From Weissella confusa (lineage in GTDB: Bacteria; Bacillota; Bacilli; Lactobacillales; Lactobacillaceae): a stretch of 64,000 nt of DNA. Location of the stretch: positions 690 to 64,689 of the forward strand of contig JQAY01000009.1 of the NCBI GenBank assembly GCA_001436895.1. Reading direction: 5' to 3'. The position numbers and the translations under genes are program-made. Positions 1-7,715 of the stretch are shown here, piece by piece. The notes beneath the pieces were generated by a model. It saw nothing but the letters and a program-made list of their open reading frames with translations, made no database searches and was not told the origin of the DNA. The stretch's first letter is position 1. Each line of letters begins with the position of its first letter.

Positions 1-35
1 CTACTGCTTCAATTTGAATTTCTTTCGAGAACATA

Positions 36-76
36 AGAAAACCCCATGAGTTAGATTTACTCCAACTCATGGGGTT
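36..76 (-). terminator. Terminator-like hairpin, probably the displaced gntP terminator
   Basis: A perfect 13-bp inverted repeat (arms 40-52 and 64-76, 11-nt loop) is followed on the minus strand by TTTTC. It lies outside the IS end. Minus-strand transcription of the gluconate permease gene would have reached it directly before the IS landed, so I infer it is that gene's original terminator. The strand choice rests only on the short T-tract. Confidence 0.55.
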
Positions 77-114
77 CAGTTCAAACTTCGATTAAAGTTT
101 GCGCTTTTTGTGAA

Positions 115-350
115 TTGACGTCAGAAGTAAGTGAACTCTCTCGTCACTAAAAGTAACGAACTTCGGCGTCGAGACCTGCAGCTAAACAGGTTCTATCCGA
201 AAACGTTTAGGCAATGCACCCTTGCGGGCGGGTGTCAGTTAAGGCGCTCAAATACCGTGTCGTGCCCGTTTTCGCTAGGTCAGGGCAATACGCATCACGT
301 TTATTCTTATAGCCATTAAGGACGACAAGGTTCTGTCTCGCCCGTAATTC
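115..350 (-). ncRNA. Candidate omega-RNA (reRNA) region at the IS right end
   Basis: The 235 bp between the tnpB stop and the IS right end hold no convincing gene but several hairpins: TGCCC/GGGCA (263-267/283-287), CACCC/GGGTG (217-221/230-234), and a terminal stem at 142-158 with a loop of T's and an A. In characterised IS605-type systems the TnpB guide RNA is transcribed from exactly this place, the tnpB 3' end through the right end, and its guide is the flanking DNA just outside. By position this is the omega-RNA. Sequence and folding were judged by eye only, and the 5' end probably lies inside tnpB. Confidence 0.5.
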
Positions 351-1703
351 TTAGTTGATAGTTACTAGACTACTTACGCTTAGGCGTGGGTAGTCTTTTA
401 GTTTGATGTGATGTTCGGGATGCAATCCCCAGTATAAAATGTTCCATGCAGCGTTCAGATCACGTTTAACCAATTTGCCGGTAAGAGTTGAAACCCACTC
501 ACGAACTGATGTGTCGTGCTTTTCTTCGTGAGTTGTGCCGAACTCTACTTGCGATGTCTTGTAGGCATCCACCTTGATCAGCGTCTTACCAGTGCGGTTC
601 GCCAACATTTCAATTAATTGTGCCATACGATACGGCTTAATCATTGCCAGCTTGCGGTTAGCACTACGTGCTTGTCGCTTCTTGGCACGCATGTCTTTGG
701 CGTCCAAATCTTCAATGACAACCACGTCGTAATCGTCCATGAGAACGTGCGCTAGTTGCCTGTACTGTTCATCAAGGACGTTTTCACGTTTGATGTTAAG
801 ACGCCTGATTTCGTCGTTCATTCGAGCGAAACGACGTGAACTTCGACCCAACCAAACGGACTTGTCACGTTTTGATTTTAAACCGTTAATTTGACGTTCT
901 AAGGCGTCAGCCTTAGTTACAATGTCATTGCTGATGTAGATTTCTTCGTCATTTGACGTGTGGAAGACCTTGTTGTTAGTCATGTTCCAGTCACCAGCAA
1001 CCTTGGCTGTTGGCTCAACACGAGCAACTTGTCGCTTGAGTACGAGTTGCAACTCAAACTGACCGTTACTCTTACGCTTCAACTTTGTAATCGCGATTGT
1101 AACGTTACGTAGATTACTGATGTTCTCAACGACTTGGAGCTCGCCGTAATCCTGTATCTTGATGTGGTGTGCTGATACGATTTCAACTTGATTGTTGTTT
1201 GGTAGTGAAACTGTCTTGAATGAGTTGTTACCGTGCAAGTAATTTAGAGACCCTTTGCGATACCACGAACGGTGTTGTGAGTTATTGCCGTGAACGTTGT
1301 TCACGCAGTCTGTATTCTCTTGTGTCGTCATTTTTGAAGCGCGATACAAGACTTTGCGATACTCACCAAAGTTGGTCAATAACGTTGTTAGAAACTCGTT
1401 GGCACCTTGTGAGTGCAACCCAACAACCTTTGCGTTCCACCGGTCTAGGCTGTAGTTTTCTTTGATAAATTTCGCCCTAATATTGTCGATTACAACGCTC
1501 TTTTGTTTCTTATTGTTGGGATATGGACGGTTCAAATGCTTACGACCATACGTCCTTTCAAGATACTTGTTAGCAAAGTTCCAAAGTTGTTTTTGCGTCT
1601 GCATGTTGCGTGCGTGATGCTCAATTAGTTCTGGGGTCACCACCACACGGTAGCGTCGAACATAGATATGATCAACAGTCTTAGATAGATTTTCTAATTT
1701 CAT
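351..1703 (-). CDS. tnpB: TnpB, RNA-guided nuclease of IS605-type element, zinc-finger cysteines absent
   Basis: The 450-residue protein belongs to the TnpB/Cas12 ancestor family (omega-RNA-guided DNA nuclease). The RuvC triad is present: D238 in the AGDWNMT segment, E331 in VVVIEDLDA, D415 in VKRDLNAAWNI. The usual target-nucleic-acid zinc finger between the last two motifs (TSQxCxxCG ... WxCxxCG) is recognisable around residues 383-410. All four cysteine positions are replaced: it reads TSQVEFG and then REWVSTLTG. The catalytic centre is therefore intact while the zinc knuckle is lost. The ATG has a good ribosome site (AAGGAG, 6 nt upstream). It is slightly longer than the common 370-420 residues, with extra sequence at about 120-165. 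It is divergent from tnpA across 57 bp. Confidence 0.9.
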   Translation of the reverse strand: MKLENLSKTVDHIYVRRYRVVVTPELIEHHARNMQTQKQLWNFANKYLERTYGRKHLNRPYPNNKKQKSVVIDNIRAKFIKENYSLDRWNAKVVGLHSQGANEFLTTLLTNFGEYRKVLYRASKMTTQENTDCVNNVHGNNSQHRSWYRKGSLNYLHGNNSFKTVSLPNNNQVEIVSAHHIKIQDYGELQVVENISNLRNVTIAITKLKRKSNGQFELQLVLKRQVARVEPTAKVAGDWNMTNNKVFHTSNDEEIYISNDIVTKADALERQINGLKSKRDKSVWLGRSSRRFARMNDEIRRLNIKRENVLDEQYRQLAHVLMDDYDVVVIEDLDAKDMRAKKRQARSANRKLAMIKPYRMAQLIEMLANRTGKTLIKVDAYKTSQVEFGTTHEEKHDTSVREWVSTLTGKLVKRDLNAAWNILYWGLHPEHHIKLKDYPRLSVSSLVTIN

Positions 1704-1760
1704 GTGATAGCTCCTTTATATGTTATAATCATTATAACATACCGAAAGAAGCAATTACAT
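1704..1760. promoter_or_regulatory. Divergent tnpA/tnpB promoter palindrome
   Basis: A near-perfect 21-bp palindrome at 1720-1740, centred on C1730, contains TATAAT on one strand and its mirror on the other. Both could serve as -10 boxes for tnpA (plus) and tnpB (minus). The two start codons flank it at 1703 and 1761. The overlap suggests the two genes compete for polymerase or share a repressor site. Confidence 0.5.
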
Positions 1761-2195
1761 ATGATTAAACATGAACGCGGTTACGTCTACAATTTTTCGT
1801 ACCATATCGTATGGGTCACGAAGTATCGCAAGCCAGTATTCACCACACCCAAGCTCGTTCAAGATATGAAAGACGCTATCAATTACCTTGCCGGTAATCA
1901 TGATGTCGAAATTCAATCTATGGAGGTTATGCCCGACCACGTACACTTGCTAGTTAGTTTTAAACCAAAACTTGCACCGGCTGATGTCGTCAAGATACTC
2001 AAAGGGTCTAGCGCCCGTTTGTGGTTCACGGCTCACCCTGAAACGAAGCGTAAGCTGTGGGGTGGTCACTTGTGGTCTCCTAGTTACTACATCGGTACGT
2101 TGGGTGACATGTCGGAGCAAGTTGTCGAAGAATATATCAACAATCAACGTACAGAAAAAAGCAACGCTGGTCGTCCCTCTAAGAAGGGCAACTAA
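1761..2195 (+). CDS. tnpA: TnpA, Y1-type HUH single-strand transposase
   Basis: A 144-residue IS200/IS605 transposase that cuts and rejoins single-stranded IS ends through a 5'-phosphotyrosine. The N-terminus (YNFSYHIVWVTKYRKPVF) is typical of the family. The metal-binding HUH motif is in PDHVHLLVS at about residues 59-67. The nucleophile tyrosine is one of the pair in SPSYYIGTLG near residue 113. A longer reading frame opens at 1704, but the start at 1761 matches the family and follows GAAAGAAG. Length is normal and no inactivating change is seen, so the element may be active. Confidence 0.92.
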   Translation: MIKHERGYVYNFSYHIVWVTKYRKPVFTTPKLVQDMKDAINYLAGNHDVEIQSMEVMPDHVHLLVSFKPKLAPADVVKILKGSSARLWFTAHPETKRKLWGGHLWSPSYYIGTLGDMSEQVVEEYINNQRTEKSNAGRPSKKGN

Positions 2196-2215
2196 CGTTG
2201 CTTTTCGTTTGGCTT

Positions 2216-2234
2216 CATCTCGGCAACCGAGATG
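2216..2234. repeat. IS left-end subterminal palindrome
   Basis: CATCTCGG and CCGAGATG (2216-2223, 2227-2234) form a perfect 8-bp stem with a 3-nt loop just beyond the tnpA stop. TnpA proteins recognise such hairpins as single-stranded DNA. The distance to TTAC (minus strand, 2256-2253) fits the IS608 pattern. Confidence 0.65.
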
Positions 2235-2260
2235 TGGGAGCTAGGTTCCGTAGTAAAATT

Positions 2261-3763
2261 CTATGAGAACAATGCTGACAAAATCAAGATAACAATCAAT
2301 CCAACAACTGAAATAATTGTTTCAAGCACTGTCCAAATCTTCAACGTTTGTGGGACATCCAAATCAAAGAATTCCTTGAACATCCAGAATCCGGCATCGT
2401 TAACGTGTGAAGCAGCCAATGAACCGGCACCGATTGCCAATACCACGAAGGCTGGGTTAACAGCTGTTTGGTTAGCAACCAATGGTGCAACGATTCCGGC
2501 AGTTGTCAAACCAGCAACCGTAGCTGATCCAACTGAGACACGCAAGATAACGGCAATCAACCATGCAAAGATGATTGGTGACAATGACGTGTGTGAGAAT
2601 GCTGAAGCAATAGCAGTTGAGATACCACCAGCAGTCAAGATACCCTTAAAGGCAGCTCCACCACCGATAACCATCAACAAGTTAGCGATTGACTTCAAAG
2701 CTTCTGACATTGATGAACCAACTTCACCCATCGTACGTCCTTGCTTTGGTCCCATTGACCAGATAGCAAAGGCCATTGCAATAACCATGGCGATAACTGG
2801 GTTACCAAGCATGGCGATAATGCGATCAAGCACCGTTGGGTCAGTCAAGTAACCGTGTTGTGCAGCAGGCGTCAAAGCCTTCCAAGCTGCATCACCAACC
2901 ATACCACTGTAAACTTGCTTACCACCGTTGTGAGCCAACGTGTAAATCGTTGAAATCAACATGAAGAACACAGGCATCAATGACGTTACAAGTGACAAAC
3001 CAAATGATGGTGTGTCTTCCAACTTAAAGGTCTTAACTTCACCAATAGCATCAAGCTTCTTGGTAATCTTAAATGCCTTTGGCTCAACCTTTTGAATCAA
3101 ACGTGTGAACAAAGGTCCCGCAACCAACATTGCGACGATGGCAACGATGATACCGTACATCAATACGACACCAATGTTAGCACCCAATGCGTTAGTAACC
3201 GCAGTTGGTGATGGCTGTGGTGGCAAGAATCCTTGTGCGGCTGACAAAGCAGCAGCCATTGGGATTCCCAAGTAAAGCAATGACACACCGGCTTCCAAAG
3301 CAATTGTGAAGACGATAGGAATCAAAACAACCAATCCAACTTCAAATAGCAATGAAATTCCGATGATGAATGATGCACCGGCAACCGAAAATTGCAACTT
3401 TGACTTACCGAACTTGTTAATCAAAGTTGAAGCGATACGGTATGAACCACCCGCATCAGAAACCAAGCGCCCGATCATTGATCCAAACCCAAAGACAATG
3501 ACCAGCTCACCCATCGTACCACCGATACCATTCTTCAAGGCATCAGCGATTCCGGCTGGGTTCATACCCAAGCCCAAGGCGACCAAAATTGAAGTAATGA
3601 TCAACGCAACGAATGTGTTAATCTTTGCCTTCAAAATCAAAAATAGCAACAATGCAATACCAACTACCAAAATAAAGAATGGCCAAACGTTAAAGCCGTT
3701 TGTCATCCATTGGAACAATCCTGTCTTAGGATCGGTAGTTAGGCCAGCGAGTAATGTAAGCAT
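2261..3763 (-). CDS. gntP: Gluconate:H+ symporter, GntP family (copy 1)
   Basis: A 500-residue integral membrane protein of the GntP gluconate permease family, importing gluconate or a related sugar acid for the kinase encoded upstream. It has about a dozen hydrophobic segments. The family signature GFLPPQPSPTAV lies near residues 178-190, and the C-terminal SVGSATVAG and SHVNDAGFW motifs are typical. The start follows AAGGGG. The stop codon is only 9 bp from the IS left end, so the gene is complete but has lost its nearby terminator. It has its own promoter region with a cre site (3857-3870). It differs from the next gene mainly by a loop insertion around residues 275-315. The substrate could be another aldonate. 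Confidence 0.88.
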   Translation of the reverse strand: MLTLLAGLTTDPKTGLFQWMTNGFNVWPFFILVVGIALLLFLILKAKINTFVALIITSILVALGLGMNPAGIADALKNGIGGTMGELVIVFGFGSMIGRLVSDAGGSYRIASTLINKFGKSKLQFSVAGASFIIGISLLFEVGLVVLIPIVFTIALEAGVSLLYLGIPMAAALSAAQGFLPPQPSPTAVTNALGANIGVVLMYGIIVAIVAMLVAGPLFTRLIQKVEPKAFKITKKLDAIGEVKTFKLEDTPSFGLSLVTSLMPVFFMLISTIYTLAHNGGKQVYSGMVGDAAWKALTPAAQHGYLTDPTVLDRIIAMLGNPVIAMVIAMAFAIWSMGPKQGRTMGEVGSSMSEALKSIANLLMVIGGGAAFKGILTAGGISTAIASAFSHTSLSPIIFAWLIAVILRVSVGSATVAGLTTAGIVAPLVANQTAVNPAFVVLAIGAGSLAASHVNDAGFWMFKEFFDLDVPQTLKIWTVLETIISVVGLIVILILSALFS

Positions 3764-4050
3764 CTCGTCTTACCCCTTCTCAATTAAAAAAATATCTCAA
3801 ATGTGTTCTGCTCATGAAAACGATATCATAAGTCAACTTAAATATTGTACACCTTTTGTAAGCGCTTCCGGGTAATAAGTTCATTAAAATTTTAATCAGC
3901 GTTATTTTATTGTCGGGATACCAGAATAAAAAAAGTCCGACATTTCGGTTTGCTTTTTATACGGGAGATTGTTTCTTACGTTAAGTTCTACATATTTTTA
4001 AATTTAGAAATTAATGTTGATTTTGGGGCGCTAGCACAACACTCACAACC
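3764..4050 (-). promoter_or_regulatory. gntP upstream region with CcpA-type cre site
   Basis: No gene is visible in this stretch. TGTAAGCGCTTCCG at 3857-3870 matches the cre consensus TGWAAGCGYTWWCA at 12 of 14 positions. On the minus strand TACAAT follows a few bases downstream and could be the -10 box, so CcpA binding would block initiation. TTGACT further downstream is an alternative -35. Carbon catabolite repression of the permease is inferred. Confidence 0.55.
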
Positions 4051-4089
4051 AAAAAAAGACCCACACAGCACGAATGCTATGTGGGTCTT
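4051..4089 (-). terminator. Rho-independent terminator of second gntP
   Basis: AAGACCCACA and TGTGGGTCTT (4056-4065, 4080-4089) form the stem. The minus strand then runs into seven T's. It lies just beyond the stop at 4108. Confidence 0.88.
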
Positions 4090-4107
4090 AATTGAATGTT
4101 TATTTCG

Positions 4108-5487
4108 TTATAGCAAAATAACTGCCATTGCCAAGATAACAACCATACCCGTCAATGAGATGATTGTTTCCAAAACAGTCCAGATTTGGAATGTTTGCTT
4201 GATTGACAACTCGAAGAACTCTTGGAAAATCCAGAATCCAGCATCGTTAACGTGAGATGCGATCAATGATCCGGCACCGATTGCCAAAGCAACCAACACT
4301 GACAACGTTGGGTTGTTTTGTGATTGCACGATTGACAATACGATTCCGGCAGCCGTCATACCGGCAACCGTAGCTGAACCAACTGAGATACGCAATACAG
4401 CCGCAACTGCCCAGGCGAAGATAATCACCGTGATAGCTGACATGTGACCGTTAGCTGAGAACAATGAGGCAACCTTGTCTGACAAACCACCGTTTACCAA
4501 GACCCCACGCCATGCTCCTCCACCACCAACGATCAACAAGATACCAGCAACTGCGCTCATACCGTTGTTCAATGATGCACCGATTGATTGGGCTGACTTC
4601 TTTTGCCATACACCCATTGAGAAGATGGCAAAGATCAAAGCAATCGTCATAGCCACAGCTGGCGTTGCCAAGAACTCAACAACCTTGTCGAAGTTTGATG
4701 GGTTCTTTGGCGTAACACCACCCGTGTAGATCATCTTGTAAACCGTTGCGATGATCATGAAGATCAATGGGAATACTGACGTGATAACTGACAAGAAGAA
4801 TGATGGCGTCTTGTCCAACTCGTATTCCTTAACTTCACCAACAGCCTTGATTTCCGTCTTAAATTGGAAAGCATCAGGGGCGTACTTTTGAGCCAACTTT
4901 GTAAACAAAGGACCCGCAACGACAGCCGTAATAACTGACACAATCAAACCAAGAATCAACGTCAAACCGATGTTAGCACCCAATGACATTGCCACGGCCG
5001 TTGGAGCTGGCTGTGGAGGCAAGAATCCTTGTGCTGATGACAAGGCAGCCGTCATTGAGATACCCAAGTAAAGCAATGGCACACCAGCTTCGATGGCAAC
5101 CGCAAAAACGATAGGAATCAAAAGCACCATTCCAACACCGAAGATCATTGAGATTCCGATGATGAATGAAGCAATCAAAACGGCCCATTGCAAACGCTTA
5201 ATACCAAACCAGTTAATCAACGTCTTCGCGATTCGATATGAACCACCGGCGTCGGCAACCAATCGACCGATCATACCACCGAAGATGAAGATAACTGAGT
5301 TTGATCCCAAGATATTACCCATACCTTGGTCGCCCAATACAGCGTTTGGAACATCCATTGGGTTCATACCCAATAGCAATGCCAAGATGAACGCCGTCAC
5401 AACCAATGAAACGAACGTGTTCAACTTGAACTTAACAATCAAAACAAGCAAAATCAAAATTGAAATTGCCAACATAACGAATTCCAT
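4108..5487 (-). CDS. gntP: Gluconate:H+ symporter, GntP family (copy 2)
   Basis: A 459-residue GntP-family permease, paralogous to the gene at 2261-3763. The same GFLPPQPAPTAVAMSLGANIG signature region is near residues 157-176, and the C-terminal SHVNDAGFWIFQEFF motif matches as well. It lacks the longer central loop of copy 1. It lies 111 bp downstream of gluconokinase on the same strand with a hairpin between them, so it is likely co-transcribed with or attenuated relative to the kinase. Two adjacent paralogues suggest different affinities or substrates. Which one takes gluconate cannot be decided from sequence. Confidence 0.88.
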   Translation of the reverse strand: MEFVMLAISILILLVLIVKFKLNTFVSLVVTAFILALLLGMNPMDVPNAVLGDQGMGNILGSNSVIFIFGGMIGRLVADAGGSYRIAKTLINWFGIKRLQWAVLIASFIIGISMIFGVGMVLLIPIVFAVAIEAGVPLLYLGISMTAALSSAQGFLPPQPAPTAVAMSLGANIGLTLILGLIVSVITAVVAGPLFTKLAQKYAPDAFQFKTEIKAVGEVKEYELDKTPSFFLSVITSVFPLIFMIIATVYKMIYTGGVTPKNPSNFDKVVEFLATPAVAMTIALIFAIFSMGVWQKKSAQSIGASLNNGMSAVAGILLIVGGGGAWRGVLVNGGLSDKVASLFSANGHMSAITVIIFAWAVAAVLRISVGSATVAGMTAAGIVLSIVQSQNNPTLSVLVALAIGAGSLIASHVNDAGFWIFQEFFELSIKQTFQIWTVLETIISLTGMVVILAMAVILL

Positions 5488-5531
5488 CGTTTATTTACTC
5501 CTTAAGTAGGTAAAATAGCTATTTAAAATAG

Positions 5532-5573
5532 ATTGCTCACAGTACTGGCAAAGTGTCATGCACTGTGAGCAAT
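5532..5573 (-). terminator. Intercistronic hairpin between gntK and gntP copy 2
   Basis: ATTGCTCACAGT and ACTGTGAGCAAT (5532-5543, 5562-5573) are a perfect 12-bp inverted repeat. On the minus strand only a weak CTATTTT follows; on the plus strand GTTTTTA follows. It may be a partial terminator or a processing/stability hairpin that sets kinase and permease levels apart. Confidence 0.45.
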
Positions 5574-5598
5574 GTTTTTATCTGCTTTTCGCTCAGGA

Positions 5599-7140
5599 CT
5601 ACTTGTCGCCCTTGTTTACGTGCTTACGTTGGAAGTTCGCAATGTTTGCGTACTCCGTTTGCAATTGACGTGCCAAACGAATAAAGATTGGCGTCAATTC
5701 GCGGTAAGCTTCGTAGTTTTCTGGGTTTGGATCGTACGTGTTTGAGTCACCGACCATGTCGCCGATAACATCCAAACTATCAACCATTCCTAAAGCCTTT
5801 TGTGCCATAACCGTAGCGGCCAAAGCACCTGACTCGAAGGCCGTTGGCACCGTAACTGGTTGCTCAAAGATGTCGGCCGTCATTTGACGCCACAAAGCTG
5901 AACGAGCAAATCCACCAGTTGCTTGCACTGACTTCAAGTCACCAACAACTTCTTCAAGGGCCAAAGCAACCATGTAGATGTTGAAGATGATACCTTCTAG
6001 CACGGCACGAACCATGTGGGCACGCGTGTGGTTGTGCGTCAATCCGAAGAATGAACCACGGGCGTTCGCATCCCAAATTGGGGCACGCTCACCACCCAAG
6101 TATGGGTGGAATAGCAAACCATCAGCACCGGCAGGAATCTTTGATGCGATTTCCGTCAACAAGTCATACGTATCAACACCCATCAAGGCAGCCGTTGACT
6201 TCTCGGCGTCAAACATCTTGTCACGGGCCCAACGGAAGACATCCCCACCGTTGTTAACTGGTCCACCGACAACCCAGTGATCCTTATCCAAGGCATACGT
6301 GAACGTACGTCCCTTTGGATCAATCTTAGGTGCGTCAGTTACGACACGGATGGCACCTGACGTACCAATCGTTACAGCGGCAACACCAGGTTGCACAGCG
6401 TTAACACCCAAGTTTGACAAAGGACCATCACCAGCACCATAAACGAATGGCGTGTCGATATCCAAGCCCATAACAGCAGCGTATTCCGCAACCATACCAC
6501 GCTCAATCTCGTATGGCTCAACTGGTTGTGGCATTTGCTCCTTCTTGATACCCGTTACTTCTAGGGCTTGCTCATCCCAATCCAAGTTGAAGATGTTGAA
6601 CATACCCGTTCCTGAAGCAATTGAAATATCCATCTTGTTAGCACCGAACAAACGGTTGAACAAGTATTCCTTAATTCCCAAGTAGTGGGCAGCGTTGTTG
6701 TAGATGTCAGGCTTTTCGTTCTTCAACCACAACATCTTTGACAAAGGTGCCATTGGGTGAATTGGCGTACCCGTCTTGCTGTAAATCTCTTGGCCCAAGC
6801 CAGTTGACTTCAACTCTTCCGTGTACTTAACCGCGCGCGTATCAGCCCAAGTGATAACACGTGTCAATGGTTGCCAATCCTTGTCGAAGGCAATCAATGA
6901 GTGCATTGCAGAACTGAATGATACACCCAAAATCTTACCGCCGTTTGCGCCGCGAACAACCTCAGTCATAGCATCAACGAAGGCTTCCCAAATCTCGTTT
7001 AGGTCCTCTTCGGCCATGTCTGGTTCGTCACGGTAAAGCTTGTAACCCTTGTTTGCACTGGCAATAACATGCCCTTCCGTGTCAAACAAAACAGCCTTAG
7101 TTGACGTTGTCCCCAAGTCAACTCCGATCAAGTATTCCAT
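5599..7140 (-). CDS. gntK: Gluconokinase, FGGY family
   Basis: A 513-residue FGGY carbohydrate kinase that phosphorylates gluconate to 6-phosphogluconate, feeding the phosphoketolase/pentose-phosphate route. The N-terminal GVDLGTTSTKAVLFD is the ATPase-fold phosphate-1 motif. GAGDGPLSNLG, GTSGAIRVV and the ATGGFARSALWRQMTADIF segment are the C-terminal FGGY signatures. The open frame continues 28 codons upstream, but the start at 7140 matches the family and follows AGAGG. It forms a unit with the downstream permease gene. The promoter has a cre site over the -35 box. Length is normal. Confidence 0.92.
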   Translation of the reverse strand: MEYLIGVDLGTTSTKAVLFDTEGHVIASANKGYKLYRDEPDMAEEDLNEIWEAFVDAMTEVVRGANGGKILGVSFSSAMHSLIAFDKDWQPLTRVITWADTRAVKYTEELKSTGLGQEIYSKTGTPIHPMAPLSKMLWLKNEKPDIYNNAAHYLGIKEYLFNRLFGANKMDISIASGTGMFNIFNLDWDEQALEVTGIKKEQMPQPVEPYEIERGMVAEYAAVMGLDIDTPFVYGAGDGPLSNLGVNAVQPGVAAVTIGTSGAIRVVTDAPKIDPKGRTFTYALDKDHWVVGGPVNNGGDVFRWARDKMFDAEKSTAALMGVDTYDLLTEIASKIPAGADGLLFHPYLGGERAPIWDANARGSFFGLTHNHTRAHMVRAVLEGIIFNIYMVALALEEVVGDLKSVQATGGFARSALWRQMTADIFEQPVTVPTAFESGALAATVMAQKALGMVDSLDVIGDMVGDSNTYDPNPENYEAYRELTPIFIRLARQLQTEYANIANFQRKHVNKGDK

Positions 7141-7182
7141 TGTAAGACCTCTCAAATCTTCACTAATCTTAATTACTTCTGA

Positions 7183-7233
7183 ATAGTACTTTACTATTTT
7201 ATGTAAAAACCTTTCACAATGCAAACGTTTTCC
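7183..7233 (-). promoter_or_regulatory. gntK promoter with overlapping cre and dyad
   Basis: On the minus strand TTGCAT (7224-7219) and TAAAAT (7201-7196) are spaced by 17 bp. TGCAAACGTTTTCC (7220-7233) is a relaxed cre that overlaps the -35 box. Immediately downstream of the -10 box, ATAGTA-aag-TACTAT (7183-7197) is a perfect dyad, a candidate operator for a local gluconate regulator. No such regulator gene is in the window. Confidence 0.55.
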
Positions 7234-7280
7234 GCGTAAAGTTATTTCTCATTATCCCTGTACTGGTACATTTCATTAAC

Positions 7281-7327
7281 AAAAAGAATGTACAACGCGT
7301 CACAAGTACGCACCATACATTCTTTTT
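7281..7327 (-). terminator. Bidirectional-looking terminator after the glycosyltransferase locus
   Basis: AAAAAGAATGTA and TACATTCTTTTT (7281-7292, 7316-7327) form a perfect 12-bp stem with T-runs on both strands. It lies 6 bp beyond the last stop of the minus-strand locus. Confidence 0.75.
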
Positions 7328-7332
7328 ATATA

Positions 7333-7715
7333 TTATAAATAGCCTTTTTCATCTAGCACAGCCAATGAATGATCTGTCCATGTATCCAACTTCGCACTGT
7401 GAATCGTTAATTCGAAAACAATTTCGGTAGCTAAGTCTTCTTCGCTCATGCCATCAAGGTAGCCATGAACTTGGTCGCGGAATAAATCCGTCACTGCTTC
7501 TAAATGGTATGGCGCCTGCACAATCGAAACATTGTTGCTACTGATTTTTGCCCCGTCGCGGGTTGGTGGAAAAAAATCGCCACCGCACTATTCGTCAACT
7601 CAGCAATTTTCGGTGTATCTGGCGCCGATGCCATCAGCCAAACGTTTGGTCGGTCAGGCACTTTGACAAAGCGCATCAACCGACTGCTAGGCTTTCCGTC
7701 TGATCGAATTGATCA
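7333..7715 (-). pseudogene. Broken pyridoxamine-5'-phosphate oxidase-like (flavin/split-barrel) coding remnant
   Basis: Downstream of the TGA at 7715-7713, and in the same frame, the sequence continues with strong coding character: SIRSDGKPSSRLMRFVKVPD, then NVWLMASAPDTPKIAELTNS, then AIFFHQPATGQK. It then needs one extra base in an A5 run (plus-strand T5 at 7545-7549) to continue as ISSNNVSIVQAPYHLEAV and on to KGYL at 7333. The dGkPhsR-like motif and the length resemble the PNPOx-like split-barrel family (general stress protein 26 type). There is thus one in-frame stop and one frameshift. Either the tail was fused to the preceding membrane protein, or it was a separate gene that lost its start. 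Sequencing error at the homopolymer is possible. Confidence 0.6.

Larger units (their letters stand above)
115..2252. mobile_element. IS200/IS605-family insertion sequence (divergent tnpA/tnpB)
   Basis: The element carries a Y1 HUH transposase gene (tnpA, plus strand) and a divergent tnpB (minus strand), the IS608-like layout. Read with tnpB forward (minus strand), the left side has TTAC at 2256-2253, then about 18 nt, then a perfect 8-bp hairpin at 2234-2216. This is the cleavage-site-plus-subterminal-palindrome arrangement known for IS608. The right end lies beyond the tnpB stop. It has a small hairpin at 142-158 and two possible cleavage motifs: TTCAC on the minus strand at 135-131, or TCAA at 118-115. 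There are no terminal inverted repeats or target duplications, as expected for this family. The left boundary is fairly firm and the right boundary uncertain by about 20 bp. Confidence 0.8.

Noticed and set aside
1-34. Possible gene start on the minus strand (MFSKEIQIEAV) at the window edge
   Set aside because: Only eleven codons are visible, there is no ribosome site before the ATG, and it directly follows a terminator-like hairpin; it might be the start of an IS-type gene but cannot be supported.
82-101. Hairpin CAAACTT/AAGTTTG as a plus-strand terminator
   Set aside because: The stem is weak (7 bp, AT-rich) and no plus-strand gene ends here.
131-319. 62-residue plus-strand frame at the IS right end
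   Set aside because: It lies antisense to the probable omega-RNA region, has no ribosome site and no recognisable motif.
2216-2234. The 8-bp hairpin as the terminator of tnpA
   Set aside because: No T-run follows on the plus strand and it sits where IS200/IS605 subterminal palindromes occur.
2232-2852. Long plus-strand frames opposite both gntP genes and other minus-strand genes
   Set aside because: They mirror strongly coding minus-strand frames with hydrophobic-codon bias and have no ribosome sites or family motifs.
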